A DNA stretch of 64,000 bases from the NCBI GenBank assembly GCA_038323575.1, contig JBBQHB010000012.1, positions 14,563-78,562 on the forward strand, in the 5' to 3' direction. Source of the DNA: CAINVV01 sp038323575 (GTDB lineage Bacteria; Bacteroidota; Bacteroidia; Bacteroidales; Prolixibacteraceae). The notes below the pieces were generated by a model that worked only from the letters and a program-made list of their open reading frames with translations, ran no database searches and was not told where the DNA came from. Each line of letters opens with the position of its first letter. The first letter of the stretch is position 1. Both the position numbers and the translations under genes were made by a program. Shown here one piece after another: positions 36,312 through 44,018 of the stretch.

Positions 36312-37376
36312 TTAAGCCCCAAGATCCCATCTTCTGAAATAGAGACCCTGTCTTACAACGGGTATGGTCTTGAACTCAATCTCCTTCAGCTCTTGCTGGC
36401 TCAGCGGTGAAAAGCCGGAAGCTATTCCAACATTTTCCTCAATTTGTGCGATACTGTCCACCCCAATGATGGTCGTACTTACCGGCTGGCTCATGTTATA
36501 AGTTAATGCCTCTTTGATGGTGATTGTCCCCGGTTTTGTTGTTCTCAACCGCACATCCGGTTGTTCTGCTTCCGGAGGTGGAACCCATGTGGAGAGCAGC
36601 CGGCTCCGGGTAGTTACTTTCATCCCAATAATGGCCATCCCCTGCTTTTGGGCTTCAGGCAGTAAGTAATTGATAAAACTCAGGTAATGCACGTCTGCAG
36701 CATTCAGCGCCATCAGAATGGAGTCGAAAGGATAACGCCGGATAGCTTCCAGCAACACCAACGGTTCAAAATGGCCGGTTATTCCCAGTTTTCTGACAAC
36801 TCCTTCCGACCTTGCTTTTTCCAGGGCCTTGATGGCACCGGTTGCTGAAAAAATCTGGTTAACCTGATCCATGGTCTGGACATTGTGCAGCTGCCAGGTG
36901 TCGAGATGATCTGTCTGTAAATTTTTGAGGCTTTCCTCCAGGAGCCGCATTGAACCGTCATAGGTGCGGTCGTGGGTTTTTGTGGAGAGCCATACTTCGC
37001 CCCGACGGGTTTTCATCACCCTGCCGATGTTCAGTTGGCTTACCCCGCCTCCGTAAGAGGCTGCGGTATCGATGTAATTGATTCCCAGATCGATTGCCCT
37101 GTTGATGATCTTTTCAGATTCCTCATCCCGCCCTTTGATCTCCAGGGTTGCCTGTCCGCCGAGGCTTAAAATGCCAACCTTATGGCCGGTTTTACCAAGA
37201 GAGCGGGTTGGCATGGCTCCGTAGGTTCTGGCATTAAAGGGATTCTCTTTGCCGGCTTTCACGGCACCAGGATTTGGTTCGCCGGCAGCAGGAAAGGTAT
37301 TCCCCACTGCAGCAGAGGCGGCTGCGGTCAGACCCGCACCCAGGAAGGCACGTCGGCTGAAATTATTCTTTTCCAT
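36312..37376 (-). CDS. Aldo/keto reductase, Tat-exported
   Basis: A 354-residue protein with a Tat signal (SRRAFLGAGLTAAASAAVG). The AKR barrel shows the catalytic tetrad positions: Asp in NYIDTAASYGGG with Tyr three residues on, Lys in WLSTKTHDR, and His in TWQLHNV. NADPH-binding residues lie near the C-terminus (TTIIGVDSIAQIEENVG). Periplasmic AKRs of this type are common in Bacteroidota; the substrate is unknown. It is convergent with the PQQ-propeller gene. Confidence 0.9.
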   Translation of the reverse strand: MEKNNFSRRAFLGAGLTAAASAAVGNTFPAAGEPNPGAVKAGKENPFNARTYGAMPTRSLGKTGHKVGILSLGGQATLEIKGRDEESEKIINRAIDLGINYIDTAASYGGGVSQLNIGRVMKTRRGEVWLSTKTHDRTYDGSMRLLEESLKNLQTDHLDTWQLHNVQTMDQVNQIFSATGAIKALEKARSEGVVRKLGITGHFEPLVLLEAIRRYPFDSILMALNAADVHYLSFINYLLPEAQKQGMAIIGMKVTTRSRLLSTWVPPPEAEQPDVRLRTTKPGTITIKEALTYNMSQPVSTTIIGVDSIAQIEENVGIASGFSPLSQQELKEIEFKTIPVVRQGLYFRRWDLGA

Positions 37377-37657
37377 AATTTGGGTTTAAAATGAAACAAT
37401 CATTAAATTGACTAGTAAGATATCAGTATTTATTGCCATCTAAATTAATAAAATTTCTATATGTCCCGTAAGTTGGAATTATTTAACCGCAGCGCTCCCT
37501 TATTTCTGGTAATTTTATAGCTGCAGGATAAACTTCCTCCTGTTAGATAATACAATGTGTGAATGATGTAAACCTTTATTTCAATAGTGTAATCTTTTAA
37601 TGGTTATTTGATTCATCTTTACATTATCAATGCAAAAACTTAAAAACAGAGGCCGAT

Positions 37658-38560
37658 ATGCCACCCCAAAAAGTTGTTCAGCAATACTTCTCAAATGCAG
37701 GGATTATCCTTGCAGGTATCATAATATTCATTCTGATCATATTCAGGCCTTTGCATACGAAGGGGCAGGATATATTTATGCCACCCATGAGACCGGTAAA
37801 TGCCTTTAAACCAGGTGAAAATCTCAATTTTCAGATCAAATATGGCTTTATCGTCGGAGGAACAACCACTTTTTCTCTCACGGAAGAAACTTACAAAAAT
37901 AAACCTGCTTACTACGTTGTCGCTATAGGTCAGACTACGGGCCTGGCTAACACCCTTTACGGCGTCAAGGATACTTACGAAAGTTGGTTTGACCCGGAAA
38001 CGATGCTTCCGTTTCAGCAAAAGCGTGACATCAAGGAAGGGCACTACAAACGCTACAACGAGGTGACCTACAACAGGAAAAACAATACCGTTAATTCAAG
38101 TTTGTCAGGTGTTCACCCTGTTCCGGCTAAGATTCTTGATGTAGTTTCGACTTTTTATTACCTGAGGCGGGTAGATTTTTCGAAACTGCGCGAAGGCGAT
38201 GTTGTACTCGTCAACATGTATTTTGGAGAAGAAATAACTCCTTTCCGGATGAAATATGCCGGGAAAGAAACCATAAAAACCAAATTCGGAGAATTTAATT
38301 GTCTTAAAATTTGCCCGGTGGTTGAGGTTGGACGCATGTTTAAAAGCCAGGATGACATGACCATATGGTTGACCGACGACGAAAACTGTCTTCCCATGCT
38401 GGTGGAAATGGATATCAGGATTGTCGGTGTAGTGAATCTGAAACTGGTCGGTTTTGAGCAGATTGTAAATCCTTCACTTTTTAAGGAGCTGGCTAATTCA
38501 AGAAGAAAAGCAAAAGCCATTCAGTATGCGGGTACTGAAGTGCAGCCTACGGTACAATGA
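37658..38560 (+). CDS. DUF3108-domain protein, probably periplasmic
   Basis: A 300-residue protein with an N-terminal hydrophobic helix (residues 14-31) acting as signal or anchor, then the DUF3108 beta-sheet domain: FKPGENLNFQIKYGFIVGG, YGVKDTYESWFDPETMLP, and the end TIWLTDDENCLPMLVE. The family's role is not established; its members are thought to be periplasmic. The gene precedes hemF by 209 bases and is probably transcribed on its own. Confidence 0.88.
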   Translation: MPPQKVVQQYFSNAGIILAGIIIFILIIFRPLHTKGQDIFMPPMRPVNAFKPGENLNFQIKYGFIVGGTTTFSLTEETYKNKPAYYVVAIGQTTGLANTLYGVKDTYESWFDPETMLPFQQKRDIKEGHYKRYNEVTYNRKNNTVNSSLSGVHPVPAKILDVVSTFYYLRRVDFSKLREGDVVLVNMYFGEEITPFRMKYAGKETIKTKFGEFNCLKICPVVEVGRMFKSQDDMTIWLTDDENCLPMLVEMDIRIVGVVNLKLVGFEQIVNPSLFKELANSRRKAKAIQYAGTEVQPTVQ

Positions 38561-38769
38561 AATTGGATTTGTTATCCCGGTAGGCCGACAAAATTAGTTT
38601 TCCCCGAAATTTTTCATTTAAGGATATCTTTTTGGAATACAGTCTTTTCCCGCCCGGGACTAGATAGGTTGGAATCCGAATGGCTTGCAGAATAAAACAT
38701 TAAAAGAACAATGCCGTAAACAACCAGGAATATTGATCTTTTTAAATATCAGTCAGGCTAATTTAATCA

Positions 38770-39672
38770 ATGAGAAAGGTTGAACAAATTGCTTCCTTGT
38801 ATTCCGGTCTTCAAAAAAATATTTGTGGCATTTTGGAAAAAACAGACGGGAAAGCATCCTTTGCAGAAAACAGGTGGGAAAAAGAAATCGGTTCGGGGGT
38901 GACCTGTGTCATTCAAAACGGGAATGTTATTGAGAAGGGTGGAGTGAATTATTCTTTTGTACAAGGCAACCTTACCCCTCAGATGAGGAAATTATTGGGT
39001 GTACAGGCAAAAACGTATTCAGCGACCGGTATATCTTCAATAATGCATCCTGTAAATCCTTATGTACCCATCATCCATCTGAATGTAAGGTATTTTGCGC
39101 TCGATAACGGAACCGGGTGGTTTGGCGGGGGGATCGATCTTACGCCCCATTATGTTGATGTTTCTGAGTCCAAAGCTTTTCACCGGGAATTAAAATTGAT
39201 ATGTGACAAATACAGTGAATTATTCTATCCAAACTATAAAAAATGGGCCGATGATTATTTCTTTATCCCGCACCGCAATGAAACCAGGGGAATCGGTGGT
39301 ATTTTCTTCGACAGGCTTGCACCCGATCCTACCATTGGTTTTGAAAGTTTACTCTCTTTTACTTTGGAATTAGGTAATGCTTACCCGTTAATATATAGTG
39401 AAATAGTAAAGAAAAAGTCAAAATTGGCCTTCACTGAAGCAGAAAAAAGATGGCAGCAAATCCGCCGCGGAAGGTATGTCGAATTCAATCTGATTTATGA
39501 TCGGGGAACAAAATTCGGATTGGAGTCGGACGGAAATACCGAATCAATACTTATTAGTTTACCGGCCAATGCCTCATGGGAATACAAGTACGAAACTGTG
39601 GCTGATTCTGCGGAATCCCTGACTTTACAGCTGCTTCAAAAAAAAATCGATTGGGTCAATTTCACAGTTTAA
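38770..39672 (+). CDS. hemF: Oxygen-dependent coproporphyrinogen III oxidase
   Basis: A 300-residue cytosolic enzyme that oxidatively decarboxylates coproporphyrinogen III to protoporphyrinogen IX using O2. The family signatures are FFIPHRNETRGIGGIFFD (about 160-177), the N-terminal WEKEIGSGVTCVIQNGNVIEK, and GWFGGGIDLTPHYVD. The use of HemF implies that the organism meets oxygen. It sits 18 bases before hemH, so the two form a haem operon. Confidence 0.96.
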   Translation: MRKVEQIASLYSGLQKNICGILEKTDGKASFAENRWEKEIGSGVTCVIQNGNVIEKGGVNYSFVQGNLTPQMRKLLGVQAKTYSATGISSIMHPVNPYVPIIHLNVRYFALDNGTGWFGGGIDLTPHYVDVSESKAFHRELKLICDKYSELFYPNYKKWADDYFFIPHRNETRGIGGIFFDRLAPDPTIGFESLLSFTLELGNAYPLIYSEIVKKKSKLAFTEAEKRWQQIRRGRYVEFNLIYDRGTKFGLESDGNTESILISLPANASWEYKYETVADSAESLTLQLLQKKIDWVNFTV

Positions 39673-39690
39673 TCATTCGTAAAAAGATCT

Positions 39691-40704
39691 ATGGCAACAC
39701 CTAAAACAGCTGTCCTCCTCATTAATGTCGGTACACCGGATTCACCTTCAGTTAAGGATGTAAGAATATACCTTACCAGCTTTCTCAATGACCGCAGGGT
39801 AATTGATATCCCCTGGCTGCTTCAGAAAATATTGGTCAACCTCATCATTGTCCCTTTCCGTGCACCCAAATCGGCAAAATTGTACCGGTTGCTTTGGACA
39901 GAAAAAGGGTCGCCGTTACTCTTCCATAGCAATAGCGTGAAAGACAAGCTGCAGGATCAACTTGGCGGCAATTACAAGGTATTTATCACAATGCGCTACG
40001 GCAACCCGAATGTTAAAAAAGTGTTGGATGAGATTCATTCAGGGGCGTATTCGGAAATTATTGTACTTCCAATGTTCCCGCAATATGCCTCTTCTTCAAC
40101 CGGCACAGCCAAAGCTGCAGTCATGGATCAGGTAAAACGCTGGAATATTATTCCATATATAAAATTTTTGGATCAGTTTTATAACAACCAAGGTTTTATA
40201 GATGCTTTTGCCCAAAAGATACAGCAGTATGAGCCGGAAAGTTTTGACCATATTATTTTCTCCTACCACGGATTGCCTGTTCGGCATATTTCAAAAATTC
40301 ATCCGGGTGTTGACTGCCAAACCTGCATTTGTAACCTGCATTTTCCAGAATACGGTACATACTGTTACAAAGCAACCTGCTATGAGACAACACGTTTAAT
40401 CGCAGCAAAACTCGGGCTTAAAAAGGAAGCTTATTCACAGAGCTTTCAGTCAAGGTTATCAGACAAATGGTTAAAACCATTTACGGATAAGCTACTTGTA
40501 CAGAAAGCAAATGAAGGGGTGGAGAAAATGCTGATCGTCGCTCCTGCTTTTGTTGCCGATTGCCTTGAAACATCTGTTGAACTTGGCATTGATTATAAAA
40601 ATATGTTTATCAAAGCAGGAGGCAAGGATCTGGTTTATGTTGAAAGCCTGAACGATATGCCGGAGTGGATAGGCGTTTTGAATGATATAATAGTGAATGC
40701 CTGA
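39691..40704 (+). CDS. hemH: Ferrochelatase
   Basis: A 337-residue cytosolic or membrane-associated enzyme that inserts Fe2+ into protoporphyrin (or coproporphyrin). Family motifs: VLLINVGTPDSPSVKDV at the start, LPMFPQYASSSTGT, the catalytic FSYHGLPVRH with the conserved His (about 194), and APAFVADCLETSVELG. A Cys-rich loop (HPGVDCQTCICN with later Cys) is present; I make no claim of an iron-sulfur cluster. It is the second gene of the hem operon and converges on the AI-2E family gene with a 7-base gap. Confidence 0.95.
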   Translation: MATPKTAVLLINVGTPDSPSVKDVRIYLTSFLNDRRVIDIPWLLQKILVNLIIVPFRAPKSAKLYRLLWTEKGSPLLFHSNSVKDKLQDQLGGNYKVFITMRYGNPNVKKVLDEIHSGAYSEIIVLPMFPQYASSSTGTAKAAVMDQVKRWNIIPYIKFLDQFYNNQGFIDAFAQKIQQYEPESFDHIIFSYHGLPVRHISKIHPGVDCQTCICNLHFPEYGTYCYKATCYETTRLIAAKLGLKKEAYSQSFQSRLSDKWLKPFTDKLLVQKANEGVEKMLIVAPAFVADCLETSVELGIDYKNMFIKAGGKDLVYVESLNDMPEWIGVLNDIIVNA

Positions 40705-40711
40705 GAATTGG

Positions 40712-41893
40712 TTACTTCTTTCGGAAGAAACGGAATTTAGGAAGAAGTCCTTTCAATTTTTCAATAATTCCGGCAAGAAACTGATTGTCTTCCTCCTCTC
40801 CGATTTCGTTCCGGTTTCCGATTAACAAAGCGAGAGGCCTCAATTCTTCATATTCCCAGCAGACAACTTTCAGCATGGCTGCAAAGGGTAAAAACAAAAT
40901 CATTCCTGCCACACCCCAGACTGAAGCGCCTATTATCAGGCTTAATATTGCTGCCAGGGCATTCACCTTGACACTGCTTCCGACTATTTTAGGACTGAGG
41001 TAATTGCTTTCAACCAATATGATACTCCATAAAAGAATAATTACGGCAAGCGGAATCCAAAGTGAATCATTCGACATGAATGCGTACAAAACAGGAATAC
41101 TTGCCCCGATTGTCGTGCCTATATATGGGATAATTGACAAGGTTGCAGCCATGAAACCAAACAGGAAGGGGCTGTCAATCCCGATGATCCAAAGCCCGAT
41201 GCTGTTGGCAAATCCCAAAATCAGGATCAGGACAATCATGCCGGATAAATATTTATGGCCGACGCGCTGGACATTTTTAAACATAACCAGCATGCGTTCC
41301 TTGTTATCATCAGGAGAAAAATGCAGGAATGCCCAAGTCAATTCTTTCCGGTAGATTAAAATCAAAAAAGTATAGACAATTGTTGCCAGTAGTTGACCCA
41401 GAATGGTGGCAGTGCCGCTGAAGGTTGATTTTATCAGGAAACCGGTAGAATTCTTCAGCCACTCCTGGATCTGGTTGAGCAAATCGTTTCTTTCCAGTTT
41501 TGGAACAAAGCTTATGTTGTTGTTTAAATATAGGATTACATCACTGAAGAGGACCATAATTTTCTCCCGGAAGTCAGACAGTTCATTGGTGAGACCCATA
41601 ATCTGGGTTGAAAAAAAATAAACTGCACCAGCTGCCAGTGAAAACAGGGTGAGAATGGAAAACAATGCAGCCAGAATTTTGTTCAGTCCCCATGACCTGA
41701 ATTTCTTCTCCAGCGGATAAAGAATAAAGGACAAGAGCAAAGCAAGACCCAGCGGAATAAGTATTGTTTTGGCCAAAATTAGAAATGCGAAAAGTATCGC
41801 GATAGCGCCCAGGGTAAAAAAAAGCTTTTGTATGGAAAGGTTCATTTCAACCAGTTTTTTACGGATCATTTTTGGAATGAACCAATATACCAA
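40712..41893 (-). CDS. AI-2E family transporter
   Basis: A 393-residue inner-membrane protein (an ATG at 41845, MNLSIQKL, would be a more typical start). It has about eight helices in the AI-2E family arrangement: an N-terminal pair (FLILAKTILIPLGLALLLSF), the long amphipathic stretch (about 100-165), and GFMAATLSIIPYIGTTIGA and SNYLSPKIVG in the C-terminal half. Members export AI-2 or act as Na+/H+ or other antiporters; the name is historical. An octamer repeat array lies directly upstream. Confidence 0.9.
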   Translation of the reverse strand: MVYWFIPKMIRKKLVEMNLSIQKLFFTLGAIAILFAFLILAKTILIPLGLALLLSFILYPLEKKFRSWGLNKILAALFSILTLFSLAAGAVYFFSTQIMGLTNELSDFREKIMVLFSDVILYLNNNISFVPKLERNDLLNQIQEWLKNSTGFLIKSTFSGTATILGQLLATIVYTFLILIYRKELTWAFLHFSPDDNKERMLVMFKNVQRVGHKYLSGMIVLILILGFANSIGLWIIGIDSPFLFGFMAATLSIIPYIGTTIGASIPVLYAFMSNDSLWIPLAVIILLWSIILVESNYLSPKIVGSSVKVNALAAILSLIIGASVWGVAGMILFLPFAAMLKVVCWEYEELRPLALLIGNRNEIGEEEDNQFLAGIIEKLKGLLPKFRFFRKK

Positions 41894-41910
41894 ATTTTTT
41901 CAAGAAAAAT

Positions 41911-42037
41911 CAGTCCCCAGTCCTCAGTCCCCAGTCCTCCGGTCGTCTAGTCGTCCGGTCGTCTAGTCGTTCTGTCATCCCGTCGTCCGGTCGTCAAGTC
42001 GTCAAGTCGTTCTGTCTCTCCGTCTCTCGGTCACTCC
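41911..42037 (+). repeat. Degenerate GTC-octamer array, site A
   Basis: About 127 bases built from units of 7-8 bases around GTC (CAGTCCTC, CGGTCGTC, TAGTCGTC, AAGTCGTC). It contains the stretch GTCCGGTCGTC, also found at site D. It lies in the gap upstream of the AI-2E gene and downstream of the SHOCT gene. There is no open reading frame of sense and no spacer/repeat regularity as in CRISPR. Confidence 0.8.
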
Positions 42038-42088
42038 TACGTCCCTTGCACTCCTTTCGGGAAGGAAATTGAATTGCAGCTGAAACTG

Positions 42089-42304
42089 CTACCTGAGTTC
42101 TCTCTTCTTATCGCTGAATTCGGCATGGGAAATTTCACCCCTGGCATATCTGTCCTTTAGAATATCCAACGAGGATCTTTGTCTGGGATTTCTGAAGTTT
42201 CTAATCAGTAAAACAACGATAATTATTACAAAAACAAGTGCAACCAGGCTTGACATCCAGCCAAGACCCATTTCCCATCCGTGTTCTCCAAATCCTTCCA
42301 TCAT
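42089..42304 (-). CDS. SHOCT-domain small membrane protein
   Basis: A 71-residue protein with one membrane helix (about 18-36) and a C-terminal SHOCT motif (LDILKDRYARGEISHAEFSD). SHOCT domains are short C-terminal tails of unknown, probably oligomerisation, role. The start is decided by a textbook ribosome-binding site, AGGAGG at 42311-42316 on the minus strand, 6 bases before the ATG, which is uncommon in this phylum. The bipartite element at 42384-42421 lies 80-117 bases upstream of the start. Confidence 0.85.
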   Translation of the reverse strand: MMEGFGEHGWEMGLGWMSSLVALVFVIIIVVLLIRNFRNPRQRSSLDILKDRYARGEISHAEFSDKKRELR

Positions 42305-42383
42305 AATATACCTCCTTTTTATTTTTGATCCGGAACTTCCGAATTTACAGACTGCAAGTTGCCTCTCTTTCCGGTAGAATGTA

Positions 42384-42421
42384 TTACATATTTACGGGAA
42401 GAAGTTACATGAATCACACAT
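42384..42421 (-). promoter_or_regulatory. Candidate bipartite operator, copy 2 (SHOCT gene)
   Basis: On the plus strand: TTACAT at 42384-42389, 15 bases, then TTACATGAATCACACAT at 42405-42421. Both the box sequences and the 21-base phase match copy 1 at 20252-20289; the 15 bases between the boxes do not match, which is the pattern expected of a binding site and not of a recent duplication. Confidence 0.55.
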
Positions 42422-42435
42422 GGAGCCAGAAAAGG

Positions 42436-42548
42436 AAGGACGGAGGGACTGGACGACTGGACGACTGGATGACAGGTCACACAGCTGCCGAAATCCGAAA
42501 CGGTGAGACGGAGAAACGGAGAAACGGAGATGAGAGGACTGCAGACTG
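42436..42548 (-). repeat. Degenerate GTC-octamer array, site B (reverse orientation)
   Basis: The plus strand is purine-rich (GGACGACTGGACGACTGG, then GAGACGGAGAAACGGAG and GAGATGAGAGGACTG). Its reverse complement shares CAGTCCTCTCATCTCCGTTT with site C, and GTCCCTCCGTCCTT with site D. It lies between the divergent SHOCT gene and the gutted nuclease gene. Confidence 0.8.
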
Positions 42549-42633
42549 TTACATGCCCGGTTTTCCGGGGAATCAACTATATTCGCAGCCTCGAGTGTTT
42601 AAGTAAAAAACAAACAAATATTTCCTATTTCAA

Positions 42634-42951
42634 ATGAAGAGCATTTTCCTGTTTGCCCTGCTTTTTTTTATGATTTTGGTGCTTCAGGCCAAGGATACAA
42701 TCAGGATTACTCATACCAATTACACCGCTGTTTTCGACAAAACCCTGAAGTATCCTGTACTTGTCGAATGGTGGGATATCCGGGACAAGATTAAATCGGT
42801 ATCTGTTCCTGCTAAATGCTGGAAAGTGATTCACGTATTAAAGACCGGAGAATGGCATTCATTTGTGATGCACAATGAAAAGGAGATTCAGACAGGGATT
42901 ATATCGCATGAAGTCAGCAAAAAAGAGGTTGAACAATTGAGCGGGTTCTAA
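42634..42951 (+). pseudogene. DNA/RNA non-specific endonuclease with its catalytic core deleted
   Basis: An intact 105-codon frame with a signal peptide (about 1-19). Residues 22-50 (DTIRITHTNYTAVFDK, YPVLVEWW) look like the N-terminus of exported NUC1-type nucleases. The rest, from VPAKCWKVIHVLKTGEW to the end EVSKKEVEQLSGF, looks like their last 45 residues. The middle, some 150 residues or more including the DRGH catalytic motif and the metal-binding Asn, is absent. The junction near codon 57 keeps the frame. A product would be secreted but catalytically dead. The family call rests on remembered family patterns. Confidence 0.6.
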
Positions 42952-43165
42952 TTTAACTGAAAAAGTTTACCTCCAGATCTTTGACTGATATTCAAACTAT
43001 TTTTTCTATCTTTATCCTGGATCAACCCAAAAGCTAACTTATGATTCTCAGATATCTCAGCTTTTCCTAAGAAAAACAATTGTCCTTCCCGGACTATTTT
43101 TGGAATTGAATCTGACTGACAACAACATGTATCTGGTTAAGAGAAATAATTGAAATGGAAATGAA

Positions 43166-43645
43166 ATGTTTGAAGACAGAAACGAGGTAGATTTTAAAAA
43201 ATTGCCGCTTTATAAAAAGGGGGAGGAAATTTATGATGTGGTTGATCGTATTTGTCAGCTCATACCCGATGAAGATGAAATGTTGCAGCATGTGAAAGAT
43301 TTAATGCTTGAGGATGCGATGCTGCTGAGTGTAAAGCTGGCCGGGGCAGAAGCAGGGCAGTTGTACGACATCAAAATGGAGGCTGCTACCATTATCCGGA
43401 AGGCAGCACTTAATCTGATGATTCAGAACCACTCCCTCGAAATGTTTGGTTTTGAACATGCCGGATATTTTAAAATGGTCAGGGAGCTGCTTGAGGAATA
43501 CCGACTGTTGTATATCGACTGGGTATCAAAATTCGACAAGTGGAATTATGTGATTGACCGCTGGGGCCTTTTCAATCCGCCGGGTGTTGGTCCGTTCGAT
43601 CACGATCCGGATGATGATATTGACTTTAAAGGATTCGGGAAATAA
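43166..43645 (+). CDS. Hypothetical four-helix protein, 159 aa
   Basis: A soluble, helix-rich protein resembling the four-helix-bundle (S23/IVP-like) family found in Bacteroidota: KLPLYKKGEEIYDVVDRICQ, AGAEAGQLYDIKMEAATIIR, YFKMVRELLEEYRLLYIDW, ending with DRWGLFNPPGVG and an acidic tail (DHDPDDDIDF). No catalytic motif is visible. The stop is followed at once by the largest octamer array. Confidence 0.75.
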   Translation: MFEDRNEVDFKKLPLYKKGEEIYDVVDRICQLIPDEDEMLQHVKDLMLEDAMLLSVKLAGAEAGQLYDIKMEAATIIRKAALNLMIQNHSLEMFGFEHAGYFKMVRELLEEYRLLYIDWVSKFDKWNYVIDRWGLFNPPGVGPFDHDPDDDIDFKGFGK

Positions 43646-44018
43646 GTCCTCAGTCTCCAGTCCACAGTCTCCAGTCCACAGTCTCCGGTCTGCGTTCTCC
43701 CAGTCCTCCAGTCCTCTCATCTCCGTTTCTCCGTTTCCCGTTTCATCGTTTCGGGTTCTCCAGTCGTCCAGTCTCCCAGTCCCCCCGTCTCCCCGTCTCC
43801 CCGTCCCCCCGTCTCCCCGTCCCCCAGTCGTCTTATCTCCGTTTCTCCGTTTCCCGTTTCTCCGTTTCGGGTTCTCCAGTTGTCCAGTCTCCCCGTCTCC
43901 CCGTCTCCCAGTCCCCCAGTCCTCTCATCTCCGTTTCCCGTTTCTCCGTTTCGGGTTCTCCAGTCGTCCCGTCTCCCAGTCCCCCCGTCTCCCAGTCCCT
44001 CCGTAATTCCGTCTCCCC
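43646..44018 (+). repeat. Degenerate GTC-octamer array, site C, with a ~100-base higher-order repeat
   Basis: Some 373 bases of CAGTCTCC/CCGTCTCC/CAGTCGTC units fill the whole gap between two convergent genes. A longer unit recurs three times, at about 43708, 43827 and 43917, marked by TCTCCGTTT- and CGTTTCGGGTTCTCCAG-type words. A 101-codon open frame on the minus strand across it (Gly, Asp, Glu, Thr, Arg only) is a by-product of the repeat. Confidence 0.85.

Noticed and set aside
40712..41893. Quorum-sensing system based on the AI-2E family gene
   Set aside because: The family name is historical, no luxS or AI-2 processing gene is in the window, and many members are ion antiporters.
42436..42548. 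Antisense small RNA gene in array B
   Set aside because: No promoter or terminator is visible; the strand bias is explained by the octamer repeat.
41911..44018. Octamer arrays as a CRISPR locus
   Set aside because: The units are 7-8 bases and degenerate, with no constant 20-50-base repeats separated by unique spacers, and no cas genes are present.
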